Shown here piece by piece: positions 1-8,234 of a DNA stretch of 64,000 nucleotides (positions are counted from its first letter, which is position 1; each line of letters starts with the position of its first letter). This DNA comes from Niabella sp035434405. Lineage in GTDB: Bacteria > Bacteroidota > Bacteroidia > Chitinophagales > Chitinophagaceae. The DNA lies in assembly GCA_035434405.1 (NCBI GenBank), contig DAORWU010000010.1, positions 1 to 64,000 on the forward strand, in the 5' to 3' direction. Position numbers and translations under genes: made by a program. Under the pieces are notes generated by a model. The model searched no databases and had not been told where the DNA came from. It saw only the letters and a list, made by a program, of their open reading frames with translations.

Positions 1-1258
1 TAGGAGTAACCAACTCTTTATCTTTACAATCTGGTACGCCATCGCCATCAGTATCCCGGCTTACACCGTGAGTATCAACCGGACAACCAGCAGGAGTTTG
101 TTCCTGATCAAACTGATCTGTCACACCATCGCCGTCAGCATCCGGAAGGATGATTTCTGGTACTCTTCTCAATTCACCGTAAGCATAGTTCAAAGGATTC
201 AACCAGTAAAGTGGTTCAACTCTTCTAGCTTTATTTCCAATATTAAAGTTCAGACCCAAAGTAAGATAGTTCATAAAGTCTTTATCAGGTGTAAGTGTTC
301 CCTGATCTGTCCAACGCTGACCATCCAAAAGATCTGATCCATTATAAATCACTCTGTCTTCTAAAGCGATATTAATGCGAGGAGTTATGCGAAAAGCTAA
401 TCCAAAACCACCAGATACTGAGGGTTTGATATTGCCTCTGAACATATCTGAATATTTTACACTTGGGTCAAGCTCGATTGGTGTGTCATAATCACCATTT
501 TGAAGTTCTTTTAACAAATCCAGCACTTCTTTCCTATCATCCCTATTATATGAGTGAGGAATATTGGAGTAGTCATAAGCTGCACTTTCTAAATCACCTC
601 TTACCTCATGCATTGCATCTACACGCCCTTTCCAAGTACTAATACCCAAACCTGCTACCCCATAAAGAGTAATACCAGTTTGTGGTTTATAGAACCGGAT
701 ATTATGAATATTGGCTAAAACTTGTAGGCTCAACTCCTGAGCGATTGTTTTATAGTTATAATATACACTTGGGTAATCGATTGGATTCCAAACATTCCCA
801 CCGGGTAAAACGCTATTTCTGGAATATCTGTAAAACCAAGGATTGGCGTAACCAACATATTTATAACCGATAGAAGGTGTCCAGTCTTGACCTCTTGCTT
901 CACCAAGCATATACTCTAAACGCAAAGACAATGTATGTCCAATGGATTTTCTGATATGAAAACCGTAACCCAGAGTAGGTGTTACTGAGCGAACATCTCC
1001 ATTAATATTGAAGACCCCTGCTTTTGCGCCAATCTCCCACATGTCTTTGGGTTTAGGTGCATAATCGCTTTCTCCATTGATAAAACTTTGCAGTTGTCCC
1101 TGACTTTTGGAGGAATAATATCCTGCATCTGTGATTGAAGCTGATCCATAGATTGGATGCGGTGCAGTGTAAGGATGCGATGGACTTACCTGAGCTTTAA
1201 GGCCACACATGCCAATAGTAAGCGCAAGTGCCGAAAAGATAATTTTTGACTTTTTCAT
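1..1258 (-). CDS. OmpA-family outer membrane protein (3' part beyond the window)
   Basis: An open frame runs from the ATG at 1258 off the left edge, giving 419 residues. It starts with a signal peptide (MKKSKIIFSALALTIG, ending near GLKAQ). The body is rich in Gly and aromatic residues in alternating patterns, as in outer-membrane beta-barrels. From about residue 385 two calcium-binding thrombospondin type 3 style repeats appear (DADGDGVTDQFD and DTDGDGVPDCKD). In Bacteroidota this barrel-TSP3 arrangement is normally followed by a C-terminal OmpA peptidoglycan-binding domain, which would lie outside the window; that part is inferred. It probably anchors the outer membrane to the cell wall. 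It stands alone, with a long AT-rich leader upstream and no visible operon partner. Confidence 0.8.
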   Translation of the reverse strand, partial: MKKSKIIFSALALTIGMCGLKAQVSPSHPYTAPHPIYGSASITDAGYYSSKSQGQLQSFINGESDYAPKPKDMWEIGAKAGVFNINGDVRSVTPTLGYGFHIRKSIGHTLSLRLEYMLGEARGQDWTPSIGYKYVGYANPWFYRYSRNSVLPGGNVWNPIDYPSVYYNYKTIAQELSLQVLANIHNIRFYKPQTGITLYGVAGLGISTWKGRVDAMHEVRGDLESAAYDYSNIPHSYNRDDRKEVLDLLKELQNGDYDTPIELDPSVKYSDMFRGNIKPSVSGGFGLAFRITPRINIALEDRVIYNGSDLLDGQRWTDQGTLTPDKDFMNYLTLGLNFNIGNKARRVEPLYWLNPLNYAYGELRRVPEIILPDADGDGVTDQFDQEQTPAGCPVDTHGVSRDTDGDGVPDCKDKELVTP

Positions 1259-2107
1259 GTATCTCCTGGTTTAATGTAATAGTTTACTGAGTTTGATTAA
1301 ACATCCAAAAATACCAAACCATATGAAAATAACACATATTTTGGTAAATTTCTTTGCAAATATATGATTTATAAATACATGTTAAAATAAATAACGTATA
1401 TCTAATGTATATCTAGTACAAATTGTTAATAAGGGTATGTTCTCCGACTTTTTTACAATCTAAAATAAATAAGACTTAAAGAAGTATTTGCTATTTAAAG
1501 AACTGAATTACATTCTATTAAGGTATCTGCTCAATTCACATCTCCAATATTGAAAGTATTTTACTTTACCCTTTTCACGATTGAAAATAATAAATTATGC
1601 ATTACACTACCAGTAAATAAGATTATTTCTTGAATAAAAATAAACCCATTGAAACCCTTAGATATACTTAATATTGAAAATCAACATGTTAAACATTAAG
1701 ACACCCTTCAATTGGTGCTTTATTAAACTATTCATAATTACTAATCAGCGAATTAGAGATTTCTGGTACCCTTAAGATTCTCGAAAAATTAGATCTCCTT
1801 ATTGGGGATTTTAAATAATATCAAAAATCTGCCGAAAAACATCTTAAATAATCTGGAAATCTAAAACCAACAGCCTTCTAATCAAAATTAGATTTCTGTA
1901 AAGTCCAGTATTGGGTCAGTTTCCAAAAGAATAGCCCAGCAATACTTTAAGGAAGGGCTTCTAAAAAGCCTCGATTCTGTTCAATATATTTGCATCTTTT
2001 TAAAATAGGAAAACAGATTTTATTTATCTGTCTCCTAAGTCAAAACCTCGCTTTTCATTTCCCTGAAGATGGCATTTTTTGATTTCCTTTCGTACATAAA
2101 TTTTTAA
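1259..2107. other. AT-rich intergenic region
   Basis: This 849-bp stretch separates the divergent OmpA-like gene and the HAD hydrolase gene. No reading frame of convincing composition, tRNA or rRNA is visible on either strand. A TATATTTG sequence on the minus strand at 1364-1357 fits the Bacteroidota -7 consensus TAnnTTTG and could serve the OmpA-like gene, but no matching -33 TTG was found at the right distance. A small inverted repeat (ACAGAT/ATCTGT) lies near 2014-2032 without a T-run. Confidence 0.4.
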
Positions 2108-2905
2108 ATGACGCCCATGATACGTTTGATCGCAATGGATTTAGATGGCACTTTACTGACAGATAATAAAGAGTTGCCTCCTGATTTTTGGGAACTGGCA
2201 AACCTTCTTATGTCCAAAAATATTTCGCTGGCCATTGCCAGTGGAAGACCATTTCACAATATAGCCAGTTTGTTTCAGCCGATAAAGGAACAGATATTTT
2301 TTGTTTGCGACAATGGTTCCTATGTAGTGGAGGGCAGTAAAGAGTTATCGATCAATCAATTAGACAGAGAGCCTATTGCTAAAATTGTAACCAAAGCCAG
2401 AGCGTTGGAGAAAGTTTATCCAGTACTATGTGGAAAGGATCTGGCCTATATAGAAAACACAGATGAGGATTTTGCTCGCAATGCGTTAAAATACTATCAG
2501 GAATTTAGAGTGGTGGAGGACTTGACTCAGGTAGATGATATTATTCTGAAAGTGTCATTATGCGATTTGATTGGTTCCGAAATGAATAGCTACCCTCACT
2601 TCCAAGATATGAAAGATGCGTATTCGGTGGCCATTTCCGGACAAATATGGCTAGACTTCACCAATCTGGATGGAACTAAAGGGCAAGCCATTAAAAAAAT
2701 TCAGGAGTACAAAGATATTTCACCCGACGAAACTCTGGTATTTGGCGATTATCTTAACGACCTAGACATGATTCAAAATGCACACTTTAGTTATGCCATG
2801 AAAAATGCCCATCCGCAGATTCGCAAAGCTGCAAATTTTGTAACAGAGTCCGACAATAACCATTTTGGCGTTACTGCTACCATCAAAAAATTATTCTCTT
2901 TATAA
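2108..2905 (+). CDS. Cof-type HAD-superfamily hydrolase
   Basis: A 265-residue cytosolic phosphatase of the HAD superfamily, Cof/IIB type. Motif I is DLDGTLLT, with nucleophile Asp11 and acid/base Asp13. Motif II is the Ser in IASGRP near residue 45. Motif IV is GDYLNDLDMI, with magnesium-binding acids at about 214 and 218. The insertion between motifs II and III is the alpha/beta cap expected for type IIB enzymes. Members usually dephosphorylate sugar phosphates, nucleotides or cofactor phosphates such as FMN or PLP; the substrate cannot be predicted here. The gene converges with the glycosyltransferase gene and their 3' ends overlap by 6 bp. A few residues could be trimmed from the N-terminus (MIRL is an alternative start). 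Confidence 0.88.
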   Translation: MTPMIRLIAMDLDGTLLTDNKELPPDFWELANLLMSKNISLAIASGRPFHNIASLFQPIKEQIFFVCDNGSYVVEGSKELSINQLDREPIAKIVTKARALEKVYPVLCGKDLAYIENTDEDFARNALKYYQEFRVVEDLTQVDDIILKVSLCDLIGSEMNSYPHFQDMKDAYSVAISGQIWLDFTNLDGTKGQAIKKIQEYKDISPDETLVFGDYLNDLDMIQNAHFSYAMKNAHPQIRKAANFVTESDNNHFGVTATIKKLFSL

Positions 2906-3901
2906 TCCAACACGCTTTGGATACCATTCAAAAAGCATTTCCATTGCCAAAGGAATACTATTACTGTAATCCATCTGAATGGTTTTTTCATTTTTGATCC
3001 AATGGTAAAAGGTGTTTTTAAAATTAGCATCAATTGAGGACAGCGTCATCACACCCAAATCTGCTAATGCTGCCGCATTGCAGCATTGCTCATACTGACC
3101 GCGAATAGGAATAGCCATTAACTTTTTACCAAGATGAATGGCTTCCGAAGGTGTTTCAAATCCTCCTCCGGTAATGATAGCATGACATTCAATTAAACTC
3201 CTATTAAACGTAATCTTATTTACAGGTATAAATTTTATGTTCCCTTCTACGCCCTCGCTTTTCCGCTGGTTAGTGAAAATTTCAAATTTATACTCCTTCA
3301 GTGGCGAAAAAATTCCTTTCAGCTGCTGTTCACAATACGATGGAAGATACACTGTAATATGCCCCTTGTCCACAGGTACTGCCTCCAGAATTTCCTTTTT
3401 AATAATGGGTGTAGTGATAAACTCATCATAACAGCTAAAATGCAGCCCTACATAACGATCAGCCGGGGCATAATTTTTTAAAAGCCACTCTCCGGTTGTA
3501 CTTTTCTGTTTCGGACGGGGCGTGTTGGGAGAATAAAAACTTGCCTGATGACCAAAGTTTACAGAAGGTATTCCTTTTTTGGCACAGGATTTAGCTGTTA
3601 TATAATCATAATCATTGATGACAAAATCATAGTTCTCCACCGGCAATTGATCAATCTCTTTTCTTAGAGATATCGGATTTATCGTTTTCGCAATTTTCCA
3701 ATAATTCAGAGAACCATTGCAGGTGTAATATAGACTCAGCCCCTTACTTCGGTAGGCAATGGGTGCGTCCAGTGACAGAGAACTATTATCACCACTTAAA
3801 AAAATATCTACTTTGCCATACTGTTTTAAATAGGGTAATAGTTCCATGCAACGACTGATATGCCCATTGCCTGTAGCTTGTACTGCATAAAATATTTTCA
3901 T
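2900..3901 (-). CDS. glycosyltransferase-like protein (MJ1255/TIGR00661-type, GT-B fold)
   Basis: A 333-residue protein starting MKIFYAVQATGNGHISRC. The glycine-rich GNGH loop near the N-terminus and the ITGGGFETPSEAIHLGKK segment near residue 245 are hallmarks of GT-B enzymes related to MurG and family 28: the first loop receives the acceptor, the second the nucleotide-sugar. It has no signal peptide, so it is presumably cytosolic or membrane-associated. It lies 39 bp downstream of the metallophosphoesterase gene on the same strand, so the two are probably co-transcribed and may act on one lipid-linked or cell-envelope substrate. The family is widely annotated as conserved hypothetical, and the sugar donor and acceptor are unknown. 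Confidence 0.7.
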   Translation of the reverse strand: MKIFYAVQATGNGHISRCMELLPYLKQYGKVDIFLSGDNSSLSLDAPIAYRSKGLSLYYTCNGSLNYWKIAKTINPISLRKEIDQLPVENYDFVINDYDYITAKSCAKKGIPSVNFGHQASFYSPNTPRPKQKSTTGEWLLKNYAPADRYVGLHFSCYDEFITTPIIKKEILEAVPVDKGHITVYLPSYCEQQLKGIFSPLKEYKFEIFTNQRKSEGVEGNIKFIPVNKITFNRSLIECHAIITGGGFETPSEAIHLGKKLMAIPIRGQYEQCCNAAALADLGVMTLSSIDANFKNTFYHWIKNEKTIQMDYSNSIPLAMEMLFEWYPKRVGL

Positions 3902-3940
3902 AGTAATTGTGTTTAGTTTTTAGAAAGCTAAGAGTGGTGG

Positions 3941-4786
3941 CTATCGTTTGTTTTTTATAAGAGCATTAAATTGAAAATATACTTCACTGGCCAATACGTT
4001 TGATGGAGATGTTGGATTTCTGGGTTTTTCAATTTCGACACTTTGGTATTGATAGGTGAACAAATGCCAGTCATCTTCATAATACTCAAGCGCTGTCATA
4101 TGATCCACCCAATCACCGGAATTCAGATAGCACACTTCACCATCTTTATTTTTAATGATTCTTTTTTGTGGCTGATGAATATGACCACAGATTACAATGT
4201 CAAACTTCTTTTCAATGGCTATTTCCGCAATCTTTTGTTCGTACTCATCAATCTTCACAAACCGTCGGTTATACCTGCTCATTATTATTTTGGATAACGA
4301 AAGTTTTTCTTTTATTAGCAATTGAGATACAAAATTCACCAGCCTGTTAAAACCCAATAATAGTGAATATCCGTTGCTGCCCAATTTTCCCCAGAACTTG
4401 GCCAGATCTACCGTGGTGCAATCAAAAACATCACCATGAAAAATCCAAACTTTCTTTCCACCTACTTCTATTACGATCTTATCGGTGAGCATAAAATTGC
4501 CTAATTCTAAAGTGGAATATTTCCTTAACGCTTCATCATGGTTTCCAGTAATATAAACAACCCTAGTGCCTTTATCGATCTGATTGAAGATTTCCTTAAT
4601 AGCGGCAAAATGAGTGGAGGGGAAATACTTTTTACTAAACTGCCAGCCGTCAATAATATCACCATTCAGAATGAGCAATTTGGTCTCAATGGTTTTTAGA
4701 TAGGCTGTAAATTCTTTTGCCCTGGAAGCATAAGTGCCTAAATGTAAGTCGGACAATACAACTATTTCCACCTGTCGTTTGATCAT
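3941..4786 (-). CDS. UDP-2,3-diacylglucosamine diphosphatase-like metallophosphoesterase
   Basis: A 281-residue calcineurin-like phosphoesterase. The full metal-site motif series is visible: DLHLG (Asp13, His15), GDIIDGW (Asp43), GNHDEA near residue 82 and CGHIHQP near residue 200. This pattern resembles LpxH-type UDP-2,3-diacylglucosamine pyrophosphatases of lipid A synthesis, but the protein is longer than classical LpxH (about 240 residues) and belongs to the broader LpxH-like group, so function in lipid A is inferred. It has no signal peptide. It is the first gene of a probable two-gene operon with the downstream glycosyltransferase. Confidence 0.75.
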   Translation of the reverse strand: MIKRQVEIVVLSDLHLGTYASRAKEFTAYLKTIETKLLILNGDIIDGWQFSKKYFPSTHFAAIKEIFNQIDKGTRVVYITGNHDEALRKYSTLELGNFMLTDKIVIEVGGKKVWIFHGDVFDCTTVDLAKFWGKLGSNGYSLLLGFNRLVNFVSQLLIKEKLSLSKIIMSRYNRRFVKIDEYEQKIAEIAIEKKFDIVICGHIHQPQKRIIKNKDGEVCYLNSGDWVDHMTALEYYEDDWHLFTYQYQSVEIEKPRNPTSPSNVLASEVYFQFNALIKNKR

Positions 4787-5140
4787 TACAAATTGTTTCC
4801 CAAAAAAACAATCTCATTGTAATTAAAACGTTAAATCAGGATTATGTTATTGTTATGGGTAAGCAGTAGTCTGCCTGTTCCTGCTTTTCAATAAGTAGTC
4901 ATAAGAGTATTCAATCAACGCCAAACAATAAATTCGGGTGAGTATAAAATTTTACAGCATTGGGTGATCGCTTCTTTCTAAAATAAAAACAATTCTTAGC
5001 AACTATCCCTTCAAATTGAGGCAGCACCTATTTTTCTTCGGAGTAAATAGCACAGATCACTTTTCTTTCAATAGGTATAATGGCAAATTTTTCACTTGGT
5101 ATGGTGGTATAAAATATACCGCCTAATAGATTAAACTGCA
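4787..5140. other. intergenic region with a small hairpin
   Basis: No coding frame is visible between the phosphoesterase gene and the guaB terminator. The only structure noted is the inverted repeat GGTGGTAT-AAAAT-ATACCGCC at about 5103-5123, a short stem with one G-T pair; it lies just beyond the guaB terminator and may be a second termination hairpin. The upstream part (4787-4860) should hold the promoter of the phosphoesterase/glycosyltransferase pair, but no consensus match was found. Confidence 0.35.
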
Positions 5141-5174
5141 AAAGCAGATGCATACGGAATGCACCTGCTTTTTT
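5141..5174 (-). terminator. rho-independent terminator of guaB (possibly bidirectional)
   Basis: Arms AAGCAGATGCAT (5142-5153) and ATGCACCTGCTT (5159-5170) form a 12-bp stem with one mismatch around a 5-nt loop. The stem is flanked by A-runs/T-runs, so it could end transcripts from both directions. It sits 27 bp past the guaB stop codon. Confidence 0.7.
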
Positions 5175-5200
5175 ATTCATTACGTTCAGTTGATTTCTGC

Positions 5201-6697
5201 CTATTTACGGCTATAATTAGGCGCTTCATGCGTCACCACTACATCATGCGGATGGCTTTCGTTCATACCAGCATTGGTGATACGGACAAATTTTGCTTCT
5301 TTTAGAGTCTGGATATTTTTTGCCCCACAATAACCCATTCCTGCACGCAATCCACCCACATATTGATAAATCACTTCCTTCAATGAACCTTTATAAGCTA
5401 CCCTGCCTTCAATTCCTTCTGGCACAAATTTCTTTACATCATCTTCTGTATCCTGAAAATAGCGATCACTGCTTCCTGTGGCCATTGCACCCAGCGATCC
5501 CATACCGCGATAGGCTTTATATTTTCTGCCCTCGAAAATGATAGTTTCTCCAGGGCTTTCTTCGGTACCGGCAAACACACTTCCCATCATCACACAATCT
5601 GCACCAGCCGCCAATGCCTTAACCATATCACCTGTATAGCGAATACCCCCGTCTGCAATCAATGGAATTCCTTTTTTAGCCAGACTTTTTGATGCTTCCA
5701 TAATGGCGGACAACTGTGGCATACCTGCTCCTGCCACAATGCGGGTGGTACAAATAGACCCGGGTCCGATACCTACCTTAACGGCATCAGCACCAGCCTC
5801 GGCCAAAGCCAGTGCCCCTTCTGCTGTTCCCACATTTCCTGCTACTACGTTTAATTTCTTAAAACTTTTTTTAACTTTTTTCAAAGCATCAATTACGCCT
5901 TTGGTGTGGCCATGAGCACTATCCAACACCACTAAATCTACGCCTACCTGTTGCAATGCAGCTATACGGTCTAACACATCGGCTGTGATGCCAATGCCAG
6001 CACCCACTAGTAATCTGCCAAAAGAATCCTTCACCGCATATGGGAAACTGGTTACCTGCAATATATCTCGGTAAGTAATCAATCCCACTAATTTACCCTG
6101 CTTGTCAACAACAGGAAGTTTTTCTATTTTGTACTGACGTAAGATCGTTTCAGCTTTCTTTAGATTGGTGCCTTCGGGAGCTGTTATCAAATTTTCATTG
6201 GTCATGACCTCTTTCACCGTTCTATTCATATTATCTTCAAACCTAAGATCCCGATTGGTGAGAATACCCTTTAGTTTGCTACCTGCATCCACAATTGGAA
6301 TACCCCCTATTTTATTCTCTCTCATCAGTTTTAGAGCATCACCGATAGTAGCATCTTCCAATAAAGTAATTGGATCTAATATCAAACCGGCTTCACTTCT
6401 TTTTACCTTACGAACATGTGAAGCCTGTTGGTCGATGCTCATATTCTTATGCAGAATGCCTAATCCGCCTTCTCTGGCTATGGCGGTAGCCATAGCTGCT
6501 TCTGTAACGGTATCCATTGCGGCGGTTAGGATGGGTGTATTGAGCGTAATGTCCTTGGTAAGTTTGGTGCGGATGTCCACATCTCTTGGCAATACCTGAC
6601 TAAAAGCGGGTATCAACAAAACATCATCAAACGTTAAACCTTCTAATAAAATTTTGGGAGAATTTGCAGTTGCTGCGGAATTATTTCTTATTGCCAT
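5201..6697 (-). CDS. guaB: IMP dehydrogenase
   Basis: A 498-residue IMP dehydrogenase, which oxidises IMP to XMP with NAD+ in the committed step of GMP synthesis. The N-terminal segment LTFDDVLLIPAFSQVLPRDV is typical. A CBS-domain pair occupies about residues 95-210 (GGIPIVD and KLPVVDKQGKLVGLIT). The catalytic loop GPGSICTTRIVAGAG carries Cys316, and DGGIRYTGD and the flap region GMGSLGAM follow. The frame is open upstream to an ATG at 6772, but those 25 extra residues look like translated leader, and MAIRNNSAATAN at 6697 matches the usual family length. The gene is monocistronic. A perfect 14-bp palindrome lies 54 bp upstream. Confidence 0.97.
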   Translation of the reverse strand: MAIRNNSAATANSPKILLEGLTFDDVLLIPAFSQVLPRDVDIRTKLTKDITLNTPILTAAMDTVTEAAMATAIAREGGLGILHKNMSIDQQASHVRKVKRSEAGLILDPITLLEDATIGDALKLMRENKIGGIPIVDAGSKLKGILTNRDLRFEDNMNRTVKEVMTNENLITAPEGTNLKKAETILRQYKIEKLPVVDKQGKLVGLITYRDILQVTSFPYAVKDSFGRLLVGAGIGITADVLDRIAALQQVGVDLVVLDSAHGHTKGVIDALKKVKKSFKKLNVVAGNVGTAEGALALAEAGADAVKVGIGPGSICTTRIVAGAGMPQLSAIMEASKSLAKKGIPLIADGGIRYTGDMVKALAAGADCVMMGSVFAGTEESPGETIIFEGRKYKAYRGMGSLGAMATGSSDRYFQDTEDDVKKFVPEGIEGRVAYKGSLKEVIYQYVGGLRAGMGYCGAKNIQTLKEAKFVRITNAGMNESHPHDVVVTHEAPNYSRK

Positions 6698-6751
6698 GTG
6701 CAAAATTAAGGGAATGAAAATAAAGTTCGAAGAAATGGATTGATAACAAAA

Positions 6752-6765
6752 TGTGCCGTGGCACA
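6752..6765. promoter_or_regulatory. perfect palindrome upstream of guaB, candidate operator
   Basis: TGTGCCGTGGCACA consists of two exact 6-nt arms around GT, 54 bp upstream of the guaB start codon. No regulator is encoded nearby. The position suits a repressor or activator site, but this rests only on symmetry and location. Confidence 0.35.
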
Positions 6766-6827
6766 AAATCATCGATTTTAGAACCCATCCGGGTCTTCCA
6801 TTTTTAATACTGAAATTTCTACGATCG

Positions 6828-6877
6828 CCACTCCATTACAATATTAATTCGTCTTTCTGCAACCATGTATTAATAAT
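6828..6877 (+). repeat. left copy of a 50-bp direct repeat flanking a gene cassette
   Basis: This 50-bp segment, including CTTTCTGCAACCATGT, recurs at 10922-10971 in the same orientation with 48 of 50 positions identical (counted by eye). The two copies bracket the small secreted protein, GLPGLI protein and TonB-type receptor genes, about 4.1 kb apart. The pattern resembles attachment-site duplication or recombination between repeats; no integrase lies between them. Confidence 0.75.
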
Positions 6878-7007
6878 GGGACTGACATGTCATTACCTGA
6901 AAACACAAAAAGGATTGAACAAAATCCTTACTATTAACTTTCAAAAATCACTATACTACACAATACCATCAGGATAAAAAATTAATTTTTTCATACGAAA
7001 TATTTGG

Positions 7008-7027
7008 ATATATATATATATATATAT
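7008..7027. repeat. AT dinucleotide run
   Basis: Ten uninterrupted AT units lie about 60 bp upstream of the first gene of the cassette. A TAATTTTG sequence fitting the -7 consensus follows at 7043-7050. Slippage in the run could alter promoter geometry, but no -33 element at standard spacing is evident. Confidence 0.6.
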
Positions 7028-7088
7028 TGAGGTCAGCTAAGATAATTTTGCCCAAAAACGATATTTTTCATTTTTAAAACACAACATT

Positions 7089-7352
7089 ATGAAAAAAATA
7101 ATACTACACTTAATTGTATTTCTCTCTTTTTATTTGCCAGCTTTTTCATCAAACAATTTTGTTCCGCCATATTCATACACGTTTACTGATGGATGCGGAA
7201 AAACATGGAAATTGAATTGTTATGATTGTACATCTTCGTCAGGTTTCGCATATGCTATTGATAATTGGAAAAAGACCCACCAAATTGGAACTTGGAATGC
7301 GGTACCATGCTATTCTTCAACACCAACAATTCCAAACGAAGTTCCAGCATAA
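7089..7352 (+). CDS. small secreted protein of unknown function
   Basis: An 87-residue precursor starting MKKIILHLIVFLSFYLPAFS, a clear signal peptide with likely cleavage near AFSS. The mature part of about 66 residues has four cysteines (DGCGK, NCYDC and PCYS), suggesting one or two disulfide bonds in the periplasm or outside the cell. No family was recognised. It is the first of three genes in the repeat-bracketed cassette, 46 bp before the GLPGLI gene on the same strand, so co-transcription is likely. It could be a substrate, ligand or accessory factor of the receptor encoded at the end of the cassette; this is inference from position only. Confidence 0.6.
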   Translation: MKKIILHLIVFLSFYLPAFSSNNFVPPYSYTFTDGCGKTWKLNCYDCTSSSGFAYAIDNWKKTHQIGTWNAVPCYSSTPTIPNEVPA

Positions 7353-7398
7353 ATAAAATAAAATTATCTTAGCTTATTCTAACAATTCAAACATTTCT

Positions 7399-8211
7399 AT
7401 GAAAAAAGTATTTTATATTTTCTTTTTTTTATTGACTACCAATTCATATTCATTTGCCCAAAATACAATACTGGGCAGAATTATTTACGACTACACTTTT
7501 GTCCAAAATACAGACAATCCAAATAATCCTTATAGAGACAAAATGGTTTTACAATTCAACAGGACATCCTCAGTTTTCAAAAGCCAACTTATGGTTGAGT
7601 CAGAAGAGGCTGAACGGAAAAGATTGGAAGTTGTAATTAACCAAGCCAAAGGAAGTAGAAATATTGTAGAAAATGGGCAATCCTTGTTACGAGGTTCTGC
7701 TGTTAGGTATTATAATTTTTATAAAGAAAAATTAGACTATCAGTATCACCCAACTGGAGGCAATATTTATTTGATCAAACAACCCCTTGAAAAAATAGAG
7801 TGGATGATATTGAATGAGGTTAAAGGAATTGCGGGCTTTGGATGTCAAAAGGCAATTGGCAAAAGTCATGGACGCACTTATATCGTTTGGTTTACCACAG
7901 ATATTCCTTACCCCTATGGGCCAAGAAAACTATGGGGTTTGCCAGGAATGATTTTGGAAGCTGCTGATACTGAATCGCAGGTTGTTTATAAACTTCTGCA
8001 TGTGGATTTGAATCCAATGCCAGAAGAAAAAGTTGAAATGCCCAGGGATGGCATCATCACAACACATCAAGAGTTTAATAGAATGGCAAATGCGACATCT
8101 AATGATGCCACATCTGGTATAGAAAATTCGCAGGGATTAACGGTAAAAGAAGTGGGTAGTAGTACAAGACCTGTTCGTAAGCCTGTTGCAAATAAAATTG
8201 ACAGAGACTAA
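7399..8211 (+). CDS. GLPGLI family protein
   Basis: A 270-residue secreted protein with signal peptide MKKVFYIFFFLLTTNSYSFAQ. The family signature appears as KLWGLPGMIL near residue 178, after the characteristic AWFT-like segment (IVWFTTDIPYPYGP). GLPGLI (TIGR01200) proteins are common in Bacteroidota, usually lie beside an outer-membrane receptor gene and have no established biochemical role. Here the receptor gene begins 23 bp downstream, so the two are almost certainly one transcript. The C-terminal 50 residues (after DGIITTHQEF) are low in complexity and may be disordered. Confidence 0.85.
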   Translation: MKKVFYIFFFLLTTNSYSFAQNTILGRIIYDYTFVQNTDNPNNPYRDKMVLQFNRTSSVFKSQLMVESEEAERKRLEVVINQAKGSRNIVENGQSLLRGSAVRYYNFYKEKLDYQYHPTGGNIYLIKQPLEKIEWMILNEVKGIAGFGCQKAIGKSHGRTYIVWFTTDIPYPYGPRKLWGLPGMILEAADTESQVVYKLLHVDLNPMPEEKVEMPRDGIITTHQEFNRMANATSNDATSGIENSQGLTVKEVGSSTRPVRKPVANKIDRD

Positions 8212-8234
8212 ACCGCCTATTAAACCATTGGCCA

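Noticed and set aside
6698..6772. 25-residue N-terminal extension of IMP dehydrogenase
   Set aside because: Residues are unlike the family, overlap the palindromic element and leave no leader; ATG 6697 fits the known length.
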